Assembly (NCBI GenBank): GCA_045588485.1
Contig: JAZNEI010000028.1
Location: 1 to 64,000, forward strand
Length of the DNA stretch: 64,000 nt
DNA from: HGM04593 sp045588485
GTDB lineage: Bacteria > Bacteroidota > Bacteroidia > Bacteroidales > Bacteroidaceae
Direction of reading: 5' to 3'
Both the position numbers and the translations under genes were made by a program. The first letter of the stretch is position 1, and the number at the start of each line of letters is the position of its first letter. Under the pieces are notes generated by a model, which did no database searches, was not told the DNA's origin, and worked only from the letters and a program-made list of their open reading frames with translations. Positions 1 to 8,586 of the stretch are shown here, piece after piece.

Positions 1-1
1 C

Positions 2-91
2 GTAAAATGCTCACGATGTTTTTTGGGTGCTGCGGAACTCGCTTCGCTCAAACATCCTCGCACTTAATCCAAAAAACATCTACCATTTTAC
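2..91. repeat. Large imperfect inverted repeat at the window start
   Basis: Two arms (about 2-30 and 60-91) pair in blocks: GTAAAATG (2-9) with CATTTTAC (84-91), GATGTTTTTTGG (15-26) with CCAAAAAACATC (69-80), and GTGC (27-30) with GCAC (60-63). The left arm starts at the window edge and could be longer. It may be a MITE-like element or a transcript hairpin; no gene in this window clearly uses it. Confidence 0.55.
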
Positions 92-104
92 TAATTTTCC
101 TATG

Positions 105-146
105 GCGCACCAATGAACAACCTTATGATTTTATGAAAAAGTGGGC
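105..146 (+). repeat. Dispersed repeat, copy 1 of 2
   Basis: This 42-bp stretch recurs at 32241-32283 with one substitution and one single-base indel. Both copies lie in intergenic DNA, next to a structured inverted repeat. It is likely a family of short dispersed elements in this genome; its function is unknown. Confidence 0.6.
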
Positions 147-593
147 TTGCTTTAGTCTTTTTGCTGTAAAAGTGGCAATATCAGCTTCGTCAATAGCACT
201 TTTTGGGATTATTCTATTTTTATCGGACAGTAATATATAGAAAAAAACGATTGCCCTGTGATTCACATCAGAGGGCAACCTTAACACAAACACAAAATAA
301 AACACGACAAAACTACTATGCAATTCATTGGCCTGTTTATGCATTAAACATAAAGCACTCGAAGCAGGTATTCACATATCCACATAGAGTATCAGGTGAT
401 TTGCAATAGATAAACAGCTCGCAAGAGCTGTTTGTTTTTTATTTTCCGTTAAACAATGTAAAAATTGACGGAAATTTTTGTTTTAAAGTTCCTATCGGAT
501 AGAAACGAATATTATTTCAATAAACGAGCATATCGCAAAGTTTGTAATAACTTACAAAATAGCTACTGCTGTCATCTAATTAAATATTCAAAA
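147..593. other. Intergenic stretch with no supported gene
   Basis: No convincing coding region is seen between the first repeats and the end of the histidine kinase gene. A small hairpin (TTGCCCT around 251-257 with AGGGCAA near 275) and a terminator-like hairpin (412-440) suggest a transcript may cross this stretch on the plus strand, but no known RNA family is recognised. Confidence 0.4.
412..440 (+). terminator. Rho-independent terminator (orphan)
   Basis: A perfect 9-bp stem AAACAGCTC / GAGCTGTTT with a GCAA loop is followed by GTTTTTT. No annotated plus-strand gene lies upstream within the window, so it would end either a small RNA from 150-410 or a transcript entering from outside. 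Confidence 0.6.
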
Positions 594-1907
594 CTATTTA
601 AACTCTATTGTGAAACGGGTGTAACCATCTTCATCGGTTTTAAGCGAGAACTTACATTTGTGTGCCGAAAGGACTTCGCGAGTAAACATAAGTCCGATGC
701 CCTGTCCGTTGCTTTTTGTCGTAAAGAAAGGCGTGAATATCTGTTGTGCTGCATCGCTGCTGATACCTCGTCCATTATCGCATACAATGATAGTTGCAGG
801 CTGTGCTAATGTTGATATTATTATCTCGCCACTTTTTTCGATGCTCTCTACCGAGTTTTTTACAATATTCACAAGTACCTGCTCAAAGAGAGCCACATCA
901 ATGCTGACGGGGACAGAGTCGTTATGCAGATTCATAGATAAGGTAATCTCCTTTTTTCGACATATTCCCTCCATAAAACGTGCACAATAGCGAGCACTCT
1001 CGTTAAGGTCGCACTGTTGTAATTGCAGAGTGGGTATCTTTACCACATCGGCAAAGCGAGTGATAAAATTACTGAGCATACGTCCGCGCTCCTCGCACAC
1101 CTGCATAGCCTCGGTAATATCAACCACATCATTGGCAAAGGTTTCATTTGTTGCACTCTGCAACATCTCCTTTGCAGTCTCAATGATAGATGTTGTTCCA
1201 CCCATTGTATTGTTTACCTCGTGAGCAATCATACGTATCACCTTTTCGTAGGCATTACGTTCAGCCTTGTGCAGTTGCTCGGTCAGACGCTCAATAAGCA
1301 CAAAGGGGTGGGCAAAGCCCCGGTCCTGAAACGAGAGACGCGATATACTATACACCTCTATGCCGCTTATCTTCACAGTGCGTGTTTCACCCTGTGCGGT
1401 AGATACAATTTCGCGACATAATGGTATGTCAATCTCGGCAATTTTCTTATTCAGGCAGTCGTTGCCACAGCCCAATATTCCTTTTGCCGAGGGATTTATC
1501 ATTGTAATCCTATTGTCAAAATCAAGAATTATCACTCCCATTGGCGAGGCCTGTATCAGCAGGTCGAGAAAGTGATTCTGCTCTCTCAGACGCAGACGTT
1601 CGTCCTTCAGCTGTGCCATCATACGATTGAATATATCAACAATCTTGTCGGCTTCGCGTTGTCCCACTGGCGATAGTCGGCTGCTGAAGTCCTGCTCACG
1701 CAGCAAATTGAGTCCTGTCGCTATTGTATCGAGTGGCTTTATTATTTTTCGATAAAAATAGATGAGAAAAAACATACTGAAGAGTGCTACCCCCTCGGTT
1801 GCATAAAACAGTTTTGTACTGCACCTATCATACACTATAATAAGAAGCACTGCCCATGCAAGCACAAGCAGTACCGAAACAGCGAGGAATATGTTTTTCT
1901 GTCTCAT
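594..1907 (-). CDS. Sensor histidine kinase (NtrB-like partner of the adjacent regulator)
   Basis: A 437-aa membrane histidine kinase. Two N-terminal hydrophobic segments (about 5-27 and 38-53) enclose only a short loop, so the signal is probably sensed in or near the membrane. A HAMP-like linker (about 54-105) and a PAS-like domain (about 110-200) follow. The phosphoacceptor box is MIAHEVNNTMGG with His229. The ATPase domain has the N box (NIVKNSVESI), G1 (DNGRGI) and G2 (GQGIGLMF). It is the last gene of the export operon and starts 7 bp after the stop of the NtrC-type regulator, which is its expected phosphorylation partner. The ligand is unknown; an envelope or toxic-compound signal is an inference from the efflux genes upstream. 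Confidence 0.93.
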   Translation of the reverse strand: MRQKNIFLAVSVLLVLAWAVLLIIVYDRCSTKLFYATEGVALFSMFFLIYFYRKIIKPLDTIATGLNLLREQDFSSRLSPVGQREADKIVDIFNRMMAQLKDERLRLREQNHFLDLLIQASPMGVIILDFDNRITMINPSAKGILGCGNDCLNKKIAEIDIPLCREIVSTAQGETRTVKISGIEVYSISRLSFQDRGFAHPFVLIERLTEQLHKAERNAYEKVIRMIAHEVNNTMGGTTSIIETAKEMLQSATNETFANDVVDITEAMQVCEERGRMLSNFITRFADVVKIPTLQLQQCDLNESARYCARFMEGICRKKEITLSMNLHNDSVPVSIDVALFEQVLVNIVKNSVESIEKSGEIIISTLAQPATIIVCDNGRGISSDAAQQIFTPFFTTKSNGQGIGLMFTREVLSAHKCKFSLKTDEDGYTRFTIEFK

Positions 1908-1914
1908 TATGTTC

Positions 1915-3258
1915 CTATTTTAATCCATATTTTTCTAATCGCCGGTATAGTGCCTGACGGCTTATGCCCAACGATGCTGCAACCTGCGTCATATTACCGC
2001 CATATTTCTCCATAGCTTCTGTGATGCGAATACGCTCTGCCTCGTCAAGTGTCAAGGCTGTAGTTGCAATGGTTTTTGACAACGTTGATGAAACGTCAAT
2101 TGCCAAACGAAAATCATCGGTAGTGAGTCTGTTTTTTCCACTCATAAGAATAGCACGCTCGACTAGATTTTTAAGTTCGCGCACGTTTCCCGGGAAAGGC
2201 TGACGCATAAGATACTCCATTGCTTCGTCGGCAATATCAATTTTAGGCAGACTGTTGTTCTGTGCAGCAAGTGACGCAAAATGCCGCACAAGCAGAGGAA
2301 TATCCTCGCGGCGTTCGCGCAACGGTGGCAGATGCAGAGTAATAAGGTTTATTCTATAGTAGAGGTCCTCGCGGAAAGTGCGCTCGGCAACCATCTTTGT
2401 GAGGTCGGCATTTGTAGCACACACCACGCGAATATCAACCTTACGCGGACGACTATCACCAAGCACCTCAAAAGTCTGTTCCTGCAACACACGCAACAGT
2501 TTCACCTGGCAGGCAAGGTCCAATTCTCCAAGCTCGTCAAGGAATATCGTGCCTTTGTCAGCAAGTTCGAAACGTCCCACTCTGTCGGATGAAGCATCGG
2601 TAAAAGCACCCTTCTTGTGTCCGAACATCTCGCTCTCGAAAAGAGTGTGTGATATTCCACCTAAATTTACCTTTACAAACGAGTTCTTGGCGCGACGGCT
2701 GTTACGATGGATTGTCTCGGCAATCAGCTCTTTTCCTGTGCCACTCTCGCCAGTGATAAGTACCGAGGCATTTGTCTTTGCTATACGTTCTATCGTCGAT
2801 AACACATCGGTGATAGCCTTGCTGCGTCCAATTATCAAGCTGCGGTCGAAAGCATCCTCTTTCTGCTGGACATTCACTGCCTCCTTGCTGTGCGAAAGGC
2901 TTAGAGCTGTCTCAATGCGTTGCATCAGCACCACATTATTCCAAGGCTTAGTAATAAAGTCAAACGCTCCTGCCCTCATTCCACGCACTGCAAGGTCGAT
3001 ACTGCCCCACGCTGTGATTAATATCACAGGCGTATCGGGGCAGAAAATCTTTACCTTCTGCAACAGTTCAATACCATCGTCGCCACTTGTGGTGAGCGAG
3101 AAGTTCATATCCATAAGAATAAGTTGAGGGGTTGTCGCACGCACAATCTCCATAGCTTCGCCCGGCGAAGCAACTGCCTCGACATCGTATCGCGCACGTT
3201 TAAGCATAAGTCCCAAACTGTGGCGTATTGCTATATCATCGTCAACTATAAGAATCAT
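1915..3258 (-). CDS. Sigma-54-dependent response regulator, NtrC family
   Basis: A 447-aa activator with the classical three domains. The receiver has the acidic pocket D6-D8, the phosphoacceptor Asp50 and the KPW switch lysine. The AAA+ domain has Walker A GESGTGKE and the sigma-54 contact loop as GAFTDA instead of GAFTGA. The C-terminus is a Fis-type HTH (NMTQVAASLGISRQALYRRL). It lies between the last permease gene and the kinase gene in the same orientation, and the operon promoter (12477-12492) fits the sigma-54 consensus, so self-reinforcing regulation of the export operon is likely. The Gly-to-Asp change in the loop is, as far as I recall, common in Bacteroidetes activators and need not mean loss of function. 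Confidence 0.95.
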   Translation of the reverse strand: MILIVDDDIAIRHSLGLMLKRARYDVEAVASPGEAMEIVRATTPQLILMDMNFSLTTSGDDGIELLQKVKIFCPDTPVILITAWGSIDLAVRGMRAGAFDFITKPWNNVVLMQRIETALSLSHSKEAVNVQQKEDAFDRSLIIGRSKAITDVLSTIERIAKTNASVLITGESGTGKELIAETIHRNSRRAKNSFVKVNLGGISHTLFESEMFGHKKGAFTDASSDRVGRFELADKGTIFLDELGELDLACQVKLLRVLQEQTFEVLGDSRPRKVDIRVVCATNADLTKMVAERTFREDLYYRINLITLHLPPLRERREDIPLLVRHFASLAAQNNSLPKIDIADEAMEYLMRQPFPGNVRELKNLVERAILMSGKNRLTTDDFRLAIDVSSTLSKTIATTALTLDEAERIRITEAMEKYGGNMTQVAASLGISRQALYRRLEKYGLK

Positions 3259-3327
3259 AATTCAAAAGTAGTACAAAATCTATTTTCTGCAAAAAAGAAA
3301 CACAAATTTAAACAGTTTCTTTATCTA

Positions 3328-4674
3328 TTACTCCTCGCGTAGCGCCTCAGATGGTTGTATCTTCACAATTCTGCGTGTAGGTATTACAATACCAATTGCA
3401 GCCACAAACAGCATAAAAAGATAGGTCATGACACTCACAATAACAAAATGCGCCATCGGCTGATTGTGCAGATAATCGCTGTTTTTCGCAAGCATAAGCT
3501 CCTGCCACATCATTGATGTAAATTTCTGCAACGGGTCGGAGAAGCCCATACTGTAAACTTTATGCATAAGCAACGGAAGAGCAATTGCAAAAGCAACCGA
3601 TACAATCAACCACCCTTCGAGGATGAATTGCCACAGCACAAGGTTTGACGTTGCACCCATACTTCGCATAAGTCCAATATCCATCCGTCGGTCGGATACA
3701 CGCACCCAATAGGTTGACATAATTCCCAAGAAAGCACAGAATAGAGCAAATCCCGACAGTATTATCTACACGCGGTAGCGGTTTGTTATTCCAAAAGTGT
3801 TTGCATTCTTCTCGGCATTACTGCTTACAGCGGTCATCGAGTAATATTTTCGATATTTAAAGTCGAGCTTGGGAGCAATTTCCGTTTGGAAACGCTTTGT
3901 AAAATCATCGACATCTACCCCATCTTTCAGTCGCAGGAATATCCTGTAATTCTCGAATATATAGCGTTTGTCCATATATTCGCAAATTTCGCTTCGGTCG
4001 TGTATGTGCATAACAAGATACATCGGCTCTATGTACTCCGTTGTCTGAACAGTCGAGAACATCCCTGCAACCGAGAATATTTCCTTCTCATCGGGGTATG
4101 ATATTTTTTTACCTGCAACGTCGGTTGTGCCAAATGCTTTCTTTGCAAGATTTTCCGATACGTATATGCCGTGTCCGTTGCCTGTCGAGTTTTTCTTCAT
4201 AATTCCCCCGTCCGAACCCTCTATACGCATTGTAGCAAAATAGTTGCTTGCCGGAAAATCGTAAATATCGTATGTGGCAACGTGCATCGAATGGTTCTCT
4301 CCTTTTACATTCATTGTACTATCGACTGCATATTTAGGACAGTTGGTACTCATACTGTTTGGGAAGTTATTGCTGCTTGCAACACTATATGATTCAATCT
4401 CGGGCAACACACGCACAACATTCACAGCCTGCTCAAAATCATTTAAGCACACTTCGCCTGCATTTTCCTCCTCTGTTACATTACTCTTGACCTCGAATTC
4501 AAGATAATAGACATTATCGTCATTGTATCCTTCGTGGATATATTTATTGCTAAAGAGTATAAAAAGCGGGTCTATCGCAATCCACAAAAATATGGCAATG
4601 GCAACGAGTTCCACGAATAGCCAACCATTCTGTCGGCGCTCGTTCCAAATTTGATGTAAAATTGTCTTTATCAT
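3328..4674 (-). pseudogene. FtsX/MacB-type ABC permease broken by an in-frame TAG
   Basis: The reading frame runs from ATG at 4674 to a stop at 3328 but is interrupted by TAG at 3766-3768. The part before the stop is 302 aa: N-terminal membrane segment, periplasmic MacB-like domain, then the beginning of the second membrane segment. The same frame continues with the remaining three membrane segments and the end SEALREE. The intact paralogue at 8587-9891 has Gln at the matching position (YRLQSAL against YRV-stop-IIL), so one C-to-T change (CAG to TAG) explains the break. If not suppressed, the product lacks most of its membrane domain. Restart at ATG 3729 would give a 133-aa C-terminal piece; I treat the pair as one damaged gene. 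Confidence 0.8.
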
Positions 4675-4681
4675 AATGCGA

Positions 4682-5944
4682 TTATTTTTTATGGTTCAAT
4701 GATACGGTTATACTATGACGCAAAGAGTATATTGTGGGTATCAGTGCCGATACAACATTAAGCAAAAGGATAAGCACTATTGTAACGCCTACGACTGTTG
4801 GATTAAAGAGCATCTCTATTGTCACAGCCGTGGGATAGTTGGCATTCATATTCACCGAGTCGAGCAGCGTAACAATCCACTCCTGTGTCATAAGGGCGAA
4901 GATATATGCCATCAGCAGTCCCAACAGCGCACCTATTGCCGTAAACAACAGATTCTCGAAAAGCACCTGCGATACGAGCGTGCGGTTTGTGGCTCCGAAA
5001 GCCTTGCGCACTCCAATCTCCTCCATGCGGCTGTTCATACGCGAAGCAATCATTCCGCTAAGGTTTAGTGCAGGAATAAAGAGCAGTGTCATAAACAGCA
5101 GAAGCACAAAACCAAAATCCTCGGCACCATATTCGTTACCCAACATATATTTCAGGTGAGTATTTATATAAGGCTCGTACTTATTACCCTCGCGCTGTTC
5201 CTGTGCAAAGCGTGAGAATATATCCGATATACGGTTCTTCACAGTTTCCATATCCCCACCTTTCGACACAAGGAAAAAGAGTTTATATCCTCCAAGAATC
5301 TGTTCACGAGTGTAGGAACGTTCAATGTTCAAACGGCTGTTTACCGGTATCCAACAGTCGGCATAGACGCTGGGAGTACTTCCGCTTACACCCTTGACCA
5401 CTCCTACAACCTTGTGCGGAATATTCTGTATTTTCACCTCTTTTCCAACAGCATCCACTGTTGCAAAGAGTTGTTGAGCAATCTTGTCGCTTATGACAAT
5501 GACGGGAGCTGCAATATTATTCTCTTCGTCCTGCTGTGTAAATGCCTTTCCGCCTATAAACTCAAAGTCGAATATCTGCCAAAAGGTGTGCGATGTAAAA
5601 AGCAGTGTGCTGTTTTTAAGCCCCTCCACCGATAGCTGACCTCCGATAGTGGATGTTCCAACAGCGTCGCATCCCTCGACTTTTTTGAGTTTCTCGTAAA
5701 GATGGCGCGATGCCCCGGTGTATCCTTTACTGTTACCATCGTTTATCTCAAAATGTATAAGCTCCAGATACAACATTCTGTCGCGGTTATACTCGGGATA
5801 TATCGGTCCTAATTTTATGTATATGATAATGAAGAATATCATTACAATGGCTATTGTCACCGCTGTTCCCAAAATATACATTGACGAGAAGAGACGGTTG
5901 TGACGCATCATAGCCCACGCTTGTCGCAAATACAATGTTATCAT
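4682..5944 (-). CDS. FtsX/MacB-type ABC transporter permease (pair 2, first gene)
   Basis: A 420-aa inner-membrane permease. One N-terminal membrane segment (about 20-42) is followed by a periplasmic MacB-PCD-like domain and three C-terminal segments (about 275-300, 330-355 and 385-410) forming the FtsX core. The cytoplasmic motif MEEIGVRKAFGAT, which contacts the ATPase in this family, is present. It is a clear paralogue of the gene at 9894-11159. It starts 6 bp after the TolC-like gene stop and ends 7 bp before the broken permease, so it is co-transcribed. It probably works as a heterodimer with the neighbouring permease and with the ATPase encoded at 7515-8180. Confidence 0.92.
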   Translation of the reverse strand: MITLYLRQAWAMMRHNRLFSSMYILGTAVTIAIVMIFFIIIYIKLGPIYPEYNRDRMLYLELIHFEINDGNSKGYTGASRHLYEKLKKVEGCDAVGTSTIGGQLSVEGLKNSTLLFTSHTFWQIFDFEFIGGKAFTQQDEENNIAAPVIVISDKIAQQLFATVDAVGKEVKIQNIPHKVVGVVKGVSGSTPSVYADCWIPVNSRLNIERSYTREQILGGYKLFFLVSKGGDMETVKNRISDIFSRFAQEQREGNKYEPYINTHLKYMLGNEYGAEDFGFVLLLFMTLLFIPALNLSGMIASRMNSRMEEIGVRKAFGATNRTLVSQVLFENLLFTAIGALLGLLMAYIFALMTQEWIVTLLDSVNMNANYPTAVTIEMLFNPTVVGVTIVLILLLNVVSALIPTIYSLRHSITVSLNHKK

Positions 5945-5950
5945 AGTTCT

Positions 5951-7423
5951 TTATTCGTTTTTAAGTAGCCTGTCAAAGTCGGCGTTAATATTACAATTAT
6001 TCTCATAGTCCCACAGAGTGATGCTGCGCAGACGGTACCAGTAGTACCAATAGTACATAAGCTCCGATATTCGGCTGCGACGTGCCTGGTCTTTGCTCAC
6101 CTGTGCATCGTTAAGGTCGAGTGTGCTTATCTTTCCAATTTTAAAAGTCTCTACGTTGCTGTTGTAGCGACGTGTGGCAATGGTATCGGCCTCAAGAGCA
6201 ATCTCCATCTGCCGGCGCTGATTATTGAACTGCTCGACAAGGATAAAAATCTCCTGTTTAAAGCTGCGCATCTCCAGTTCCAAGCGACCTGCGGTAATCT
6301 CGCGACTGCTCTTTGCCACACGCAACCGTCCGCGACGCTTGCCCCAATCGAGCAGAGGAATCTGTATACCCACCTTAACATACTGATTGTCATTCAGCGG
6401 ATTATAGGCCTCGGACAGATGTTGCCCCGTTCCGTCTATTCCCACCTGCGCCGTTAGGTTGATGCTGCGCATATTTCCACGTGCCGAGGCGACATTATAG
6501 TCGGCCTCCATTCGTCGACGTGCCAGATTCTTTGTGATTGAGTTATTTTGCAAAGCCTTTTGCAACACATCGTCGTAGACGAGCGTGGGAGTAGAGAATG
6601 TCTCGGGCATAATGGGGATAATCTCGGTCTCCTCGTCCATCATAAGAAAAGAACGCAGACTGAACATATTGCTTTTTAGGCTGCTCTCGTTGTCGGTGAG
6701 CGAGGCGCGTGCATTCAGCACATTCAAACGTAGCTGCAACAGGTCATTATCACTTATTATTCCCATCTTATGCTTGCTCTGTGCCACAGTGTAAAGGCTC
6801 TCGGCATTCGACAGATTCTGTTTGGCAATATTTACATTTTCCTGTGCCAGCAACAGATTGAAAAAGTGACTGATAGCACTTATTGTAACCTGTTCGGTTG
6901 CCGAGAGGAACGATGCTTGTGCCTCGGCATAGCGCACCGGCTCTATGCGTCGGTTCCACTTTGCATTGTTCACACCAAAGATAGGCTGTGTGAATGTCAA
7001 GGCGAGGGGCACACTCATATATCGTTCCTGCTTATTACCGCTGAACATCTTAAGATAGTCGAGCGAGGTAGAGAGTGACAATGTACCGCCTGTTGCCCAA
7101 ATACTCTGCTGCACCGATAGACCGCCGTTCATCTGCATATAGTTGTTGCGTACAAATGTGTATGAGCCGTCGCTATTCTGATAGCTGCTGTAATTGCGGC
7201 TGTAGGCAGGCAACGTAGCCGACAGCTGCACCTCGGGCAACAGCCCTGCACGATAGATGCGATACTGCCAATAGGCCGAGCGCAACTCATCGAGTGCCAC
7301 CGCTGCATCGAGGCTCTGCAAGCGTGCAATGTTTATTGCCTCCTCGAGTGTGAGGTGACGTACCTTGCACTGCGCAGCCGATGTGCATAGCAAAAAAGAT
7401 ATGATAACAAGAATTACTCTCAT
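5951..7423 (-). CDS. TolC-family outer-membrane efflux channel
   Basis: 490 aa if started at the ATG at 7423, where a typical signal peptide begins (MRVILVIISFLLCTSAAQC). The longer frame adds a non-signal 19-residue prefix. The mature part has the two OEP repeats of the TolC family: long amphipathic helices and the start LTLEEAINIARLQS. Trimers of this family span the outer membrane and periplasm as the exit duct for tripartite exporters. It lies between the ATPase and permease genes of the same operon, so the module carries all parts needed for export (fusion protein, permeases, ATPase, outer channel). Confidence 0.93.
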   Translation of the reverse strand: MRVILVIISFLLCTSAAQCKVRHLTLEEAINIARLQSLDAAVALDELRSAYWQYRIYRAGLLPEVQLSATLPAYSRNYSSYQNSDGSYTFVRNNYMQMNGGLSVQQSIWATGGTLSLSTSLDYLKMFSGNKQERYMSVPLALTFTQPIFGVNNAKWNRRIEPVRYAEAQASFLSATEQVTISAISHFFNLLLAQENVNIAKQNLSNAESLYTVAQSKHKMGIISDNDLLQLRLNVLNARASLTDNESSLKSNMFSLRSFLMMDEETEIIPIMPETFSTPTLVYDDVLQKALQNNSITKNLARRRMEADYNVASARGNMRSINLTAQVGIDGTGQHLSEAYNPLNDNQYVKVGIQIPLLDWGKRRGRLRVAKSSREITAGRLELEMRSFKQEIFILVEQFNNQRRQMEIALEADTIATRRYNSNVETFKIGKISTLDLNDAQVSKDQARRSRISELMYYWYYWYRLRSITLWDYENNCNINADFDRLLKNE

Positions 7424-7514
7424 TTTATCTCTGTTGTTTTTAATTGTTTTTTCTGACTTTGTTAAATCGCTTATAGACAATCATTGCTCGCAATGTTCGC
7501 AACGAAGAAGAAAA

Positions 7515-8180
7515 TCACTCTACCTGACGGCCGTCAAAAATCCTTACGATGCGTGATGTCTGACGTGCCTGCTCCTCGTTGTGAGTAACCATCACAATCG
7601 TGCGACCATCTTCCTTGTTCAATCGGTGCAGAATATCCATCACCTCGCGTCCCATCTTAGAGTCGAGGTTACCCGTAGGCTCATCGGCAAGGATAATCTC
7701 GGGGTTGCCAACTATGGCACGTGCTATTGCCACACGCTGGCACTGTCCACCCGACAATTGCGTTGGCAGGTGAGTCATTCGGTGTGTGAGTCCCACCCTT
7801 TCGAGCACCTCACCGGCGAGGCGGCGACGCTCACTGCCCGACATTTTACGGTAAAGCAATGGCAGCATAACATTATCCAATACATTCAGTGAGTTTATCA
7901 GATGGAAACTCTGGAACACAAATCCCAAATTTTGGTTACGGAAAGCCGCCATCTGCACATCGCTAAGGCCGACGAGTTTTTTACCTGCAATCTCAATAGT
8001 TCCGCTTGTGGGATTATCGAGAAGTCCCATAATATTCAACAGAGTCGATTTTCCACAACCCGAGGGACCCATAATACTCAGAAACTCTCCTTTTGCTACT
8101 GTAAGATTGATATTCTCCAATGCCTGTGTCTCAATTGTGTCGGTTCTGTAAACCTTGTTAATTTCGGTCAAAGTAATCAT
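7515..8180 (-). CDS. ABC transporter ATP-binding protein (LolD/MacB class)
   Basis: A 221-aa nucleotide-binding subunit with Walker A GPSGCGKSTLLN, the Q-loop region (NLGFVFQSFHL), the signature LSGGQCQRVAIARAI, Walker B ILADEPTGNLD and the switch His (MVTHNEEQA). The length and the MGLLDNPTSGTIEI segment are typical of the LolD/MacB/FtsE branch, which drives lipoprotein or efflux machines without moving substrate through the membrane domain. It is the only ATPase in an operon with two permease pairs, so it probably serves both. The gene is separated from the upstream permease by a 406-bp block full of REP repeats. Confidence 0.95.
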   Translation of the reverse strand: MITLTEINKVYRTDTIETQALENINLTVAKGEFLSIMGPSGCGKSTLLNIMGLLDNPTSGTIEIAGKKLVGLSDVQMAAFRNQNLGFVFQSFHLINSLNVLDNVMLPLLYRKMSGSERRRLAGEVLERVGLTHRMTHLPTQLSGGQCQRVAIARAIVGNPEIILADEPTGNLDSKMGREVMDILHRLNKEDGRTIVMVTHNEEQARQTSRIVRIFDGRQVE

Positions 8181-8282
8181 AATTCTATTTTTTATTTTGT
8201 TTGTTAATATTATTCCTGTTTAAGACGGGTAAATAATTAAATTTTGTTGCGGGCGATATTCTCGTCACACCCATTATAATAC

Positions 8283-8570
8283 TCATTCATAATTCATTGC
8301 GTGTAGGGGCGATTGAAAATCGCCCGAATCATTGCTTCGCCCATCACCTCGGTTGCGGGCGATTACAAATCGCCCCTACTGTCCGCGTGATAAACACTTT
8401 ATATTCATTGAAAAAACTCGCTGCGTGTTGCGGAATTATTGAACCTAAATCTTTGCTCCAAACTCATTGCGTGTAGGGGCGATTTGACAAAGTCCAACAG
8501 CCTTTCGCTCGGCAAAGTAAGTAAACTTGCCTTTGCGCTCGCTTAATCGGCGATTTTCAATCGCCCGAAT
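8283..8570. repeat. REPIN-like repeats between permease and ATPase genes
   Basis: Two REPIN-like units lie in the 8181-8586 gap. The first (about 8302-8380) has GGGGCGATT...AATCGCCC hairpins in inverted orientation, ending in AATCGCCCCTAC. The second (about 8471-8565) carries a 70-bp internal stretch that is also found, almost identical, at 12612-12710. They belong to the same family as the RAYT-associated array at 12.6-13.9 kb. The repeats lie inside what should be one operon and could form strong mRNA hairpins that lower or uncouple downstream expression. Confidence 0.8.
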
Positions 8571-8586
8571 CATTGCTTTATAACAC

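Noticed and set aside
3328..3729. A separate 133-aa permease gene
   Set aside because: It is in the same frame as the preceding gene and aligns with the C-terminal third of the intact paralogue, so it is the tail of one broken gene.
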